Positions 10,190 to 16,951 of a stretch of DNA of 22,295 nucleotides are shown in pieces. A program made the translations under genes and the position numbers. Positions within the stretch are counted from its first letter, which is position 1, and each line of letters opens with the position of its first letter. The notes under the pieces are model-generated. The model made no database searches. It worked only from the letters and a program-made list of their open reading frames with translations, and was not told the origin of the DNA. The DNA is from Streptomyces sp. NRRL F-6676 (GTDB taxonomy: Bacteria > Actinomycetota > Actinomycetes > Streptomycetales > Streptomycetaceae). The DNA lies in contig NZ_JOHS01000076.1 in assembly GCF_000725625.1 (NCBI RefSeq), positions 1 through 22,295 on the forward strand, read 5' to 3'.

Positions 10190-12029
10190 GGGGGGCGGCG
10201 GCCGGACGGGCCGGGCGCGGCGGATACGGGCCGGGGTGTACCTCGGGTGTGCCGGCGTGCTCCTCGCGGGGTGCGCGTCGATGCCGGACAGCGGTGATCT
10301 GCGCGGGGTCGAGTCGACGCCCCGGCAGGACCCGCAGGTACGGGTGTTCGCGCTGCCGCCGCGCGAGAACGCCTCGCCCGCGGAGATCGTCCAGGGCTTT
10401 CTCGAGGCGCTGACCAGCGACGACCCGCAGTACGACACCGCGCGCAAGTACCTGACGACGAAGGCCTCGCACCAGTGGCGGCCGGAGCGGTCGATCACGG
10501 TGCTCGACGACGGACCGAACCCGGTGGCCGAGCACACCGGCAACCGGGAGAGCGGCGACGACTACGCGTTCGACCTGACCGGCCGACGGGTCGCCCGCGT
10601 GGACGCGCAGCACGTGTACACGTCCGACGCCGGGTCGTACGAGAAGACGATCCACCTGGCGCAGATCAAGAACACCAACCAGTGGCGCATCGACGCGCTG
10701 CCCCAGGGTGTGGTGATGGGCGCGTCCGACTTCCAGCGCAACTACGAGTCGGTCAACAAGTACTACTTCGCCGCCAACGGGCCGGCGTCGGCGGCCGGCC
10801 GGCTGAGCACCGTCGCCGACCCGGTGTACGTGCGCAAGCAGGTCGATCCGGTGACCCAGGTCATCCAGGCCCTGCTCAAGGGGCCCACGCGCTGGCTGGC
10901 GCCGGTCGCGCGGTCCGGGTTCCCCACCGGGGTCGCGCTGCGCAAGGGGGCCGAGGCGCTGACCCCCGACGACCAGAACCGGCTGACCGTGCCGCTGAAC
11001 AAGGCGGCGGACCGGGTCGGCTCCCGGCAGTGCGCCAGGATGGCGGCGCAGCTGCTCTTCACGCTCCAGGATCTGACGCCGACCGGGGTTACCTCGGTGG
11101 AACTGGAGCGGTCCGACGGCTCGCAGCTGTGCGTGCTCGACGAGAACCGGGCGCAGGACATCGCCTCGCACGGCACCGCGAAGCGGCCGGAGTACGAGTA
11201 CTTCATCGACGACAAGCAGCGGCTGGTGCGGATGACCACCGCGGGGAAGGACGCGGAGCAGGTGCCCGGGGCGCTCGGGCAGGGCACCGCGCCGTTGCGG
11301 GCGGCGGCCGTCTCGCGCGACGAGAAGACCGCGGCGGGGGTCTCGGCGGACGGGCGTTCGCTGTACGTGGGGTCGCTGGTGCCGGACGCGCCGCTGGGGG
11401 AGGCGGTGTTGCGAAGCCAGGGGGCGTCGCCGGACGACCGGCTGACCACGCCGAGCTGGGACAGCCGGGGCGATCTCTGGGTCGCCGACCGGAATCCGCA
11501 GGACCCGCGGCTGCTGCTGTTCGAGAAGGGCGCGGGGGACCCGGTGGAGGTCGCCACGCCCGGGCTGGACGGGCGGATCGACGCGGTGCGGGTCGCGGGG
11601 GACGGGGTGCGGGTCGCGCTGATCGTCGAGAAGGACGGCAAGACGTCGTTGCAGATGGGGCGGATCGAGCGGGAGAAGGCGGCGGGGGGCGAGGGCGCCG
11701 CGGGGACGGTCGTCTCGATCCTCGAGCTGCGGTCGCTCACGCCGCAGTTCGAGGCGGTGACGGCGATCTCATGGGCGGGGGACAGCCGGCTCGTGGTGGT
11801 CGGGCGCGAGTCGGGCGGCGTGCAGCAGATCCGGTACGTGCAGGTCGACGGGTCCACGCCGGCGGGGCCCGCGCCGGCGTCCCTGACCGGGGTGAAGCAG
11901 ATCGCGGCCTCGGAGGACGAGCGGTTGCCGTTGGTGGCGTACTCGGAGGACGGGATCGTGCGGTTGTCCTCCGGGGCGCAGTGGCAAAAGGTGATCAAGA
12001 AGGGCACGGCGCCGGTCTATCCCGGGTGA
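10179..12029 (+). CDS. lpqB: MtrAB-associated lipoprotein LpqB
   Basis: The protein has 616 residues. The signal peptide ends in the lipobox LLAGC (Cys32), so the protein is predicted to be lipid-anchored outside the membrane. A GerMN-type region follows (with YFAANGPAS and QVIQALLKGPTRWLAP), then a C-terminal beta-propeller-like half with repeated Asp-rich strands (WDSRGDLWVADRN and similar). The GTG at 10179 has AGGGGAGG six bases upstream and lies inside mtrB, giving an 11-nt overlap and probable coupling. In mycobacteria and Streptomyces LpqB binds the MtrB sensor domain and dampens signalling. The order mtrA-mtrB-lpqB is the conserved actinobacterial arrangement. Confidence 0.96.
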   Translation: MGAEGGGGRTGRARRIRAGVYLGCAGVLLAGCASMPDSGDLRGVESTPRQDPQVRVFALPPRENASPAEIVQGFLEALTSDDPQYDTARKYLTTKASHQWRPERSITVLDDGPNPVAEHTGNRESGDDYAFDLTGRRVARVDAQHVYTSDAGSYEKTIHLAQIKNTNQWRIDALPQGVVMGASDFQRNYESVNKYYFAANGPASAAGRLSTVADPVYVRKQVDPVTQVIQALLKGPTRWLAPVARSGFPTGVALRKGAEALTPDDQNRLTVPLNKAADRVGSRQCARMAAQLLFTLQDLTPTGVTSVELERSDGSQLCVLDENRAQDIASHGTAKRPEYEYFIDDKQRLVRMTTAGKDAEQVPGALGQGTAPLRAAAVSRDEKTAAGVSADGRSLYVGSLVPDAPLGEAVLRSQGASPDDRLTTPSWDSRGDLWVADRNPQDPRLLLFEKGAGDPVEVATPGLDGRIDAVRVAGDGVRVALIVEKDGKTSLQMGRIEREKAAGGEGAAGTVVSILELRSLTPQFEAVTAISWAGDSRLVVVGRESGGVQQIRYVQVDGSTPAGPAPASLTGVKQIAASEDERLPLVAYSEDGIVRLSSGAQWQKVIKKGTAPVYPG

Positions 12030-12067
12030 GCGCACGCCACGGGCCCCGGCCGGCTCCGTACGCCTGG

Positions 12068-12076
12068 TTGTCCACA
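12068..12076 (+). promoter_or_regulatory. Perfect DnaA-box consensus in the lpqB-comF gap
   Basis: TTGTCCACA is identical to the preferred Streptomyces DnaA box. It lies in the 88-bp gap between the lpqB stop and the comF-like start, about 42 nt before that start codon. I noticed no second perfect copy elsewhere in the window, so this is not an origin. It could be a regulatory or titration site, or chance. Confidence 0.45.
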
Positions 12077-12117
12077 GGCTGCGCGCCGTCCGGGCGACCG
12101 CGGCAGAGTGTGGGGGT

Positions 12118-12933
12118 ATGCGGTGGTGGCGGGAAACGGTGGGGCTGGTTCTGGCGGGGGAGTGCGAGGGGTGTGGCCGCGGGCGGGTCGTGCTGTGCGA
12201 GGGGTGCCGGGCGGCGCTCTGCGCAGGCGCGCCGAGGCGGGCGCGGCCGGGGGCGGAGCCGGTGGGGCTGCCGCCGGTGCACGCGGCTGCGGGGTACCGG
12301 GACGCCGTGCGTGCCGTGTTGCTCGCGCACAAGGAGCGCGGGGCACTCGCACTCGCCGGTCCGCTCGGGACGGCGCTGGCCGGCGCGGTACGCGTCGCGG
12401 CCGGGAGTGACGCCGCGACCGCCTGCGGTGGGCCGGCCGGGGGCGGCCGGTGCGGGGTGGTGCTCGTGCCCGTGCCGTCCGCGCGGTGGGTCGTGCGGGC
12501 CCGGGGGCATGATGCGACGCGGCGGATCGCGCTCGCGGCTGCCCGGGAGCTGCGGCGGACGGGTACGGCCGCCCATGTCGCGGCCGTACTGCGGCAGCGG
12601 CGCCCCGTGGCCGACCAGGCGGGGCTGAGCACGTCGCAGCGGGCGGCCAACCTCGCCGGTGCCCTGGAGGTCGTCCCCGGCGGCGTACGGCTGCTGGCGG
12701 GAGGGGGCGACCGGATCGTGCTCGTCGACGATCTGATGACCACCGGCGCCACACTCGCGGAAGCCGCCCGCGCCGTACGCACGTCCTTCACCCGCGCACA
12801 GGTGTACGGCGATGCTGCCGGGGAAGCAACGGAGGAACGGCGAACGGCGGGCGTTTCCGGGCCCGCCGGGCCACCGCTTCGCGCGGCCGTGGTCGCCGCG
12901 CCGTCGGATTCTTTCGAAACCAACCGGAACTGA
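12118..12933 (+). CDS. ComF family phosphoribosyltransferase-like protein
   Basis: The protein has 271 residues. A four-cysteine zinc-binding knuckle lies at the N-terminus (Cys16, Cys19, Cys27, Cys30: CEGC and CEGC). The type I phosphoribosyltransferase fold carries the PRPP-binding motif VLVDDLMTTGATL (about residues 201-213). The ComF hallmark QRAANLAGA lies just before it (about 174-182). ComF is needed for DNA uptake in naturally competent bacteria. Streptomycetes are not known to be naturally competent, so its role here is open. The start ATG has only a GTGGGGG stretch immediately upstream. The last ~45 residues, after the PRT core, are poorly conserved in appearance. Confidence 0.9.
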   Translation: MRWWRETVGLVLAGECEGCGRGRVVLCEGCRAALCAGAPRRARPGAEPVGLPPVHAAAGYRDAVRAVLLAHKERGALALAGPLGTALAGAVRVAAGSDAATACGGPAGGGRCGVVLVPVPSARWVVRARGHDATRRIALAAARELRRTGTAAHVAAVLRQRRPVADQAGLSTSQRAANLAGALEVVPGGVRLLAGGGDRIVLVDDLMTTGATLAEAARAVRTSFTRAQVYGDAAGEATEERRTAGVSGPAGPPLRAAVVAAPSDSFETNRN

Positions 12934-13003
12934 CTGAGAACGTCCGTCGTTGCAGGTAATGAGAGGGTCAATTCACCTGAACGGAGGTACGCCACGGTAG
13001 AGG

Positions 13004-13033
13004 GTGACGACATCCGTCCGAGCGAGATATGTT
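13004..13033 (+). promoter_or_regulatory. Candidate vegetative-type promoter for hpf
   Basis: GTGACG (13004-13009) and TATGTT (13028-13033) are separated by 18 bp. TATGTT fits the TANNNT pattern of actinobacterial -10 boxes, and GTGACG resembles TTGACA at the central GAC. A transcript starting near 13040 would have a leader of about 208 nt containing both hairpins. This rests on pattern match only. Confidence 0.3.
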
Positions 13034-13165
13034 CGGTTGTGAGGGAATGGCCCAGCCCGTACCTCGCCGATCCGAACGCCGTGCTGCGGTGATCCGTATT
13101 CACTCGCAGCGGTGGGATGGAGTTCCCGCCCACGGGGGAGGAGGAGGTGGACGTCACCGAGTCCG

Positions 13166-13189
13166 AGGTTCCGGTACTCACCGGAACCT
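13166..13189 (+). promoter_or_regulatory. hpf leader hairpin 1
   Basis: A perfect 9-bp stem (AGGTTCCGG at 13166-13174 with CCGGAACCT at 13181-13189) has a 6-nt loop. No T tract follows, so it is not a classical terminator. Its left arm can also pair, with one bulge, to CCGGGAAC at 13230-13237, just before and overlapping the hpf Shine-Dalgarno region. Confidence 0.6.
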
Positions 13190-13205
13190 GGTGCAAGAGG
13201 GAGAT

Positions 13206-13226
13206 GCTCCGCCAGGGATGCGGAGC
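13206..13226 (+). promoter_or_regulatory. hpf leader hairpin 2
   Basis: A perfect 7-bp stem (GCTCCGC at 13206-13212 with GCGGAGC at 13220-13226) has a 7-nt loop and ends 21 nt before the hpf GTG. The CTCCG in its left arm can alternatively pair with CGGAG at 13237-13241, which is the hpf Shine-Dalgarno sequence. The two pairings exclude each other. Confidence 0.6.
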
Positions 13227-13247
13227 GATCCGGGAACGGAGTTCTGC

Positions 13248-13940
13248 GTGGACATCGTCGTCAAGGGCCGCAAGACCGAGGTGCCCGAGCGGTTCCGGAA
13301 GCACGTGGCCGAGAAGCTGAAGCTGGAGAAGATCCAGAAGCTCGATGGCAAGGTGATCAGCCTGGACGTCGAGGTGTCCAAGGAGCCCAACCCCCGTCAG
13401 GCGGACCGGTCCGACCGGGTGGAGATCACGCTCCGCTCCCGCGGCCCGGTGATCCGGGCGGAGGCGGCGGCCAGCGATCCCTACGCGGCACTGGACCTGG
13501 CCACCGACAAACTCGAAGCCCGGCTGCGCAAGCAGCACGACAAGCGGTGCGCACGGCGCGGCACGAAGCGGCTCTCGGCCGCCGACGTCGCCGACCACGT
13601 GCCCGACGCGGTCACCCTGGCCGGCAACGGCGGCGGCATCGCCGAGGCGGAACGGGAAGCGGTGCCGACGAAGAAGATCGGCTCGCTCGAGGTGACGGGC
13701 GACGGCCCGCTCGTCGTCCGCGAGAAGACCCACGTCGCGTCCCCGATGACGCTCGACCAGGCCCTCTACGAGATGGAACTGGTCGGGCACGACTTCTACC
13801 TGTTCATCGACTCCGAGACCAAGGAACCCAGCGTCGTCTACCGGCGGCACGCCTACGACTACGGCGTCATCCACCTCAACACCGACCCGATGGTCACCCG
13901 GTCCGGGGCCGGTGACGCGGGCAGCGCACTCGGCGGCTGA
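13248..13940 (+). CDS. hpf: Long ribosome hibernation promotion factor (HPF)
   Basis: The protein has 230 residues. The N-terminal S30AE/YfiA domain (about residues 1-105; VDIVVKGRKTEVPERFRKHV, basic surface) binds the 30S decoding region. A variable linker follows, then the C-terminal dimerisation domain (about 160-215; MTLDQALYEMELVGHDFYLFID, then VVYRRHAYDYGVIHL) that joins two ribosomes into a 100S dimer in long-HPF bacteria. The GTG at 13248 has GGAG 6 nt upstream and gives the normal family length. The 73 extra upstream codons that stay open are leader. Genes of this family are normally induced by stress or stationary phase, and the structured leader suggests further translational control. 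Confidence 0.96.
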   Translation: MDIVVKGRKTEVPERFRKHVAEKLKLEKIQKLDGKVISLDVEVSKEPNPRQADRSDRVEITLRSRGPVIRAEAAASDPYAALDLATDKLEARLRKQHDKRCARRGTKRLSAADVADHVPDAVTLAGNGGGIAEAEREAVPTKKIGSLEVTGDGPLVVREKTHVASPMTLDQALYEMELVGHDFYLFIDSETKEPSVVYRRHAYDYGVIHLNTDPMVTRSGAGDAGSALGG

Positions 13941-13985
13941 GCGCCCCGGCCGAACCCGCCGGGCGTGAACACGCGGGGAACGACC

Positions 13986-14020
13986 GTGCCCCTGGTGAGC
14001 CTGTGCGCCCCCAGGGGCAC
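13986..14020 (+). terminator. Hairpin downstream of hpf (probable terminator without T tract)
   Basis: A perfect 10-bp inverted repeat (GTGCCCCTGG at 13986-13995, CCAGGGGCAC at 14011-14020) has a 15-nt loop, 45 nt after the hpf stop. Two more G-C pairs can form past a bulged C at 14021. No U tract follows, which is common for actinobacterial terminators. The rest of the 226-bp gap to the next gene shows no convincing promoter. Confidence 0.55.
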
Positions 14021-14166
14021 CGGCGTGCCACCCCTTCGTACCGCGCTCCGTCACCGCGCTGCCGCCGTGGCATGGAATCATGGCCGCACCGGCCCAACCG
14101 GTGGGCCGTTGCCTTGGGTTGGCGATGGCACAGGACCACAGGCCACAGCCTTCAGGGGGAGGAACG

Positions 14167-14955
14167 ATGGCGGACAGCTTCGGACCGGCGCGCGAGACGG
14201 ACGCCGACGGCCGCGCCACGGACGCGGGCGTCACGGACGGCACGAGCGGTGCCGGCGATGCGGGAGACACGGGCCCGGCGGGCGCCCCGCGCAAGGAGCC
14301 CATCCGTGTCCTGGTCGTCGACGACCACGCCCTCTTCCGCCGCGGTCTGGAGATCGTGCTCAAGGCCGAGGAGGACATCCAGGTCGTCGGAGAGGCCGGG
14401 GACGGCGCGGAGGCCGTGGACAAGGCCGCCGACCTGCTGCCCGACATCGTCCTGATGGACGTCCGGATGCCCCGGCGCGGCGGTATCGAGGCCTGCACCT
14501 CGATCAAGGAGGTGGCACCCAGCGCGAAGATCATCATGCTGACGATCAGCGACGAGGAGGCCGACCTCTACGACGCGATCAAGGCCGGTGCGACCGGATA
14601 TCTCCTCAAGGAGATTTCCACGGACGAGGTCGCCACGGCCATTCGCGCGGTCGCCGACGGACAGTCGCAGATCAGCCCCTCGATGGCGTCGAAACTCCTC
14701 ACCGAGTTCAAATCGATGATCCAGCGCACGGACGAACGCCGGCTGGTCCCGGCGCCGCGGCTCACCGACCGGGAACTCGAAGTGCTCAAGCTGGTCGCCA
14801 CCGGAATGAACAACCGGGACATCGCCAAGGAGTTGTTCATCTCCGAGAACACCGTGAAGAACCACGTCCGCAACATCCTGGAGAAACTTCAGCTGCATTC
14901 CAGGATGGAGGCCGTGGTGTACGCGATGCGGGAGAAGATCCTCGAAATTCGGTGA
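14167..14955 (+). CDS. Orphan NarL/LuxR-type response regulator
   Basis: The protein has 262 residues. An acidic, Gly/Ala/Asp/Thr-rich extension of about 45 residues precedes the receiver domain (VLVVDDHALFRRGLEIVL; phosphoacceptor Asp98 in VLMDVRMP; Thr in IIMLTIS; Lys in GYLLKE). The LuxR HTH near the C-terminus is LTDRELEVLKLVATGMNNRD followed by ISENTVKNHVRNILEKL. The ATG at 14167 follows GGGGGAGGAACG, a strong ribosome-binding site; an upstream in-frame ATG at 14080 has none. No histidine kinase gene lies next to it, so its partner is elsewhere or absent. It is a DNA-binding transcription regulator with unknown targets. Its position after hpf is conserved as I recall it for Streptomyces. 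Confidence 0.94.
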   Translation: MADSFGPARETDADGRATDAGVTDGTSGAGDAGDTGPAGAPRKEPIRVLVVDDHALFRRGLEIVLKAEEDIQVVGEAGDGAEAVDKAADLLPDIVLMDVRMPRRGGIEACTSIKEVAPSAKIIMLTISDEEADLYDAIKAGATGYLLKEISTDEVATAIRAVADGQSQISPSMASKLLTEFKSMIQRTDERRLVPAPRLTDRELEVLKLVATGMNNRDIAKELFISENTVKNHVRNILEKLQLHSRMEAVVYAMREKILEIR

Positions 14956-14978
14956 CCGCCCCGGCCGCTCGTGGGCGG
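14956..14978. terminator. Short hairpin between convergent genes
   Basis: CCGCCC (14956-14961) pairs with GGGCGG (14973-14978) across an 11-nt loop. It fills most of the 34-nt gap between the stop of the response regulator and the stop of the convergent glycosylase-like gene, so it may serve both directions. The stem is only 6 bp and there is no T tract. Confidence 0.4.
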
Positions 14979-14989
14979 ACCTCCCGTGC

Positions 14990-16186
14990 TCAGTCCAGTG
15001 CGCGGGCCAGTTCCGCGAGGAGTGGCGCGCGCAGTTCGGGGGCGTCCACCCGTTCGACGCGGACGTTGGTGCAGTCCACCCACGTCGCCGCCTCCAGCAG
15101 GGCCTGGGCCACCGCCGGGACCGCCTTGGGGCCGTCCAGCGTCACCTGACGGGCCACCAGGGTGCGGCCCTCGCGTCCCGGGTCCACCCGGCCGACCAGC
15201 TGCCCGCCCGCCAGCACCGGCATCGCGAAGTAGCCGTACACCCGCTTCGGCCGGGGGACGTACGCCTCCAGGCGGTGCGTGAAGCCGAAGATCCGCTCCG
15301 TGCGCGCCCGTTCCCAGACCAGTGAGTCGAACGGCGACAGCAGCGTCGTACGGTGGCGGCCGCGCGGGGGTGTCTCCAGGGCGGCGGGATCCGCCCAGGC
15401 CGGACGGCCCCAGCCCTCGACGGTGACCGGGACCAGCCCCGAGTCGGCGATCACCGCGTCGACCTGCTCAGCCTTGAGCCGGTGGTAGTCGGCGATGTCC
15501 GCGCGCGTGCCCACGCCCAGGGACTGGCCGGCCAGCCGGACCAGGCGGCGCAGGCACTCCGCGTCGTCCAGGTCGTCGTGGAGCAGCTCCGCGGGGACGG
15601 CGCGCTCGGCGAGGTCGTAGACCCGCTTCCAGCCGCGGCGCTCGACGCAGACCACCTCGCCGTACATCAGGGCGCGTTCGACGGCCACCTTCGTGCCCGA
15701 CCAGTCCCACCACTCGCTGGTCCTCTTCGCGCCGCCCAGGTCCGTGGCGGTGAGCGGGCCCTCCGTGCGGAGCTGCTTGATCACCTGGTCGTAGGCGCCG
15801 TCGGGGAGTTCGTGGTTCCAGTGCGGGCGGGTGCGGTAGGCGCGGCGGCGGAAGGCGAAGTGGGGCCACTCCTCGATGGGGAGGATGCAGGCGGCGTGGG
15901 ACCAGTACTCGAAGGCGTGCGGGGCGCCCGTGGGCGTTCTCGTCCAGTACGCGTCCTCGATCGTGCGGCGGCCGATCGCGCCCAGGCGGGCGTACGGGAT
16001 GAGTTCGTGGGAGCGGGCGAGGACGGAGATGGTGTCCAGCTGGACGGCGCCGAGGTGGCGGAGGATGCCGCGGGGGCCGGTCCGGCGGTTGGGGGCGCCG
16101 AGGAAGCCCTGCGCTCTCAAGGCGATGCGGCGGGCCTCTGTCGCGGTGAGGGTGGTGGTGGGTGCCGGTGTCGTCGGGGTGGGCAT
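14990..16186 (-). CDS. YcaQ/AlkZ-family (HTH_42) winged-helix DNA glycosylase-like protein
   Basis: The protein has 398 residues, in the size range of the HTH_42 superfamily (E. coli YcaQ, Streptomyces AlkZ). These are DNA glycosylases built from tandem winged helices that unhook interstrand crosslinks or bulky alkyl lesions. The family's N-terminal pattern is present: LTATEARRIALRAQGF, then HLGAVQLDTISVLARSHELIPYARLG. The catalytic Q-hydrophobic-D motif is seen as Q49-L50-D51, the YcaQ type rather than the QxQ type of AlkZ. Later parts include SPFDSLVWERARTERIFGF and FAMPVLAGGQLVGRVD. The ATG at 16186 has no Shine-Dalgarno sequence; a TACCGT hexamer ends 6 nt before it, so a leaderless transcript is possible. 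Activity is inferred from family and motif. Confidence 0.9.
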   Translation of the reverse strand: MPTPTTPAPTTTLTATEARRIALRAQGFLGAPNRRTGPRGILRHLGAVQLDTISVLARSHELIPYARLGAIGRRTIEDAYWTRTPTGAPHAFEYWSHAACILPIEEWPHFAFRRRAYRTRPHWNHELPDGAYDQVIKQLRTEGPLTATDLGGAKRTSEWWDWSGTKVAVERALMYGEVVCVERRGWKRVYDLAERAVPAELLHDDLDDAECLRRLVRLAGQSLGVGTRADIADYHRLKAEQVDAVIADSGLVPVTVEGWGRPAWADPAALETPPRGRHRTTLLSPFDSLVWERARTERIFGFTHRLEAYVPRPKRVYGYFAMPVLAGGQLVGRVDPGREGRTLVARQVTLDGPKAVPAVAQALLEAATWVDCTNVRVERVDAPELRAPLLAELARALD

Positions 16187-16268
16187 GGGGTCACGGTAGG
16201 GGGTGGGTCTGACAGTGGGGGGTGAGCTGGGTTTTTTCGCCCCCGCCGCCCCTACCCGTCCCGTCCCT

Positions 16269-16287
16269 CAAGGGGCTTCGCCCCTTG
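16269..16287. terminator. Hairpin between GNAT and YcaQ-like genes
   Basis: A perfect 8-bp stem (CAAGGGGC and GCCCCTTG) with a 3-nt TTC loop lies 14 nt past the GNAT stop on the - strand. It probably terminates or processes the GNAT transcript. A T6 run at 16232-16237 lies about 45 bp beyond and is not positioned as its U tract. Confidence 0.5.
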
Positions 16288-16300
16288 GACCCCGTGCGCC

Positions 16301-16951
16301 TTACAGCCCGGGGGGTTGTCGTTCGTCGGCGGGTGCGGGTTCGTCGTGGTCGCTCGCGCCGTTCCCCGCGCCCCTTTGGGGCGCTGGGATGTACGGGGTC
16401 TTCGAAGGGAGGCCCAGGTCCGACGGGAGGAGGGATGCCTGCCAGCAGTCTCTGCGGACTCCCCTGTTGGTGAGGGCCGCGCGTTGGGTGCCCTCGTGGA
16501 TGAAGCCGGCTTTCCGTGCCACCGTGCGGGAGGCCGTGTTGCCGACCTCCGCGCGCCATTCGACGCGGTCGACCGACAGGCTCAGGAACGCCCAGCGGCA
16601 GGCGGCGAGCGTGGCCTCCGTGAGGTAGCCGCGGCCGCGGTGCTCCTTGGCCGCCCAGAAGCCGACCTCGGCGGTGCCCGGGGCGCGCATCGTCTGGCTG
16701 ACCATCCCCACCAGCTCGCCGGAGGGCAGGAAGACGCCGAAGGTGAACATCGAGCCGTCCGCCCAGCCGTCCGGCGCCAGTCCGCCGGTGAACGACTCCG
16801 CGTGCTCGCGCAGGTACGGCGACGGGATCGTCGTCCAGCGCTGGATGTCGGGGTCCTGGGCCGCCTCGTACACCGCGTCGGCGTCCCCGGGGTCCACGGG
16901 GCGCAGGACGAGGCGCTCGGTGGTGAGTGTGACGGGTTCCATGGGATCCAT
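16301..16951 (-). CDS. GNAT-family N-acetyltransferase (RimJ/RimL type)
   Basis: The protein has 216 residues from the chosen ATG at 16951. It opens with LTTERLVLRPVDPGDADAVYEAAQDPDIQRW, the RimJ/RimL-type start. It carries the acetyl-CoA-binding region VGFWAAKEHRGRGYLTEATLAACRWAF (about residues 96-122) and the closing motif NTASRTVARKAGFIHEGTQR (about 138-157). The acceptor substrate is unknown; candidates are a protein N-terminus or a small amine. The catalytic fold ends near residue 180. The remaining ~36 residues are Pro/Ala/Asp-rich, and from about residue 190 they are encoded by an intergenic repeat. Alternative starts are GTG 16957 and ATG 16942; a GGGA upstream does not decide between them. 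Confidence 0.9.
   Translation of the reverse strand: MDPMEPVTLTTERLVLRPVDPGDADAVYEAAQDPDIQRWTTIPSPYLREHAESFTGGLAPDGWADGSMFTFGVFLPSGELVGMVSQTMRAPGTAEVGFWAAKEHRGRGYLTEATLAACRWAFLSLSVDRVEWRAEVGNTASRTVARKAGFIHEGTQRAALTNRGVRRDCWQASLLPSDLGLPSKTPYIPAPQRGAGNGASDHDEPAPADERQPPGL
16322..16384. repeat. Dispersed intergenic repeat, copy A (inside 3' end of GNAT gene)
   Basis: This copy contains a 19-bp block (16322-16340) matching 20097-20115 at 18 of 19 positions in the same orientation. A GTGG-GCTCG-like middle follows, and it ends in a perfect hairpin (GCGCCCC at 16368-16374, TTT loop, GGGGCGC at 16378-16384). Sequences of this kind, a GTTCCCCGCGCCCCT...GGGGCGC core after a GGGTGCGGGT block, are familiar to me as recurrent 3'-flanking elements in Streptomyces genomes. 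That is memory, not a search. Confidence 0.65.

Larger units (their letters stand above)
12934..13247 (+). promoter_or_regulatory. Long structured leader and promoter region of hpf
   Basis: This 314-bp stretch has no confident gene. It holds an imperfect inverted repeat (CAGGT at 12953-12957 and ACCTG at 12975-12979 with an AAT/ATT extension), a possible promoter at 13004-13033, two perfect hairpins (13166-13189 and 13206-13226), and the hpf ribosome-binding site GGAG at 13238-13241. The hpf reading frame stays open upstream to 13029. That extension is not believed, because the conserved HPF N-terminus begins at the GTG at 13248. Confidence 0.6.

Noticed and set aside
12068..12076. Possible replication origin because of the DnaA box
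   Set aside because: A single box, no clustered copies, no AT-rich stretch, and no dnaA or dnaN nearby.
13029..13247. In-frame upstream extension of hpf by 73 codons
   Set aside because: HPF proteins begin at the conserved VDIVVKGRKTEVPERF. The GTG there has a good ribosome-binding site, and the upstream part is low complexity and overlaps the leader hairpins and the candidate promoter's -10 box.
11769..14537. A 922-codon open frame on the - strand across lpqB, comF and hpf
   Set aside because: It crosses several real genes, has Ser/Arg/Pro-rich composition and no domain, and is a shadow of G/C third positions.
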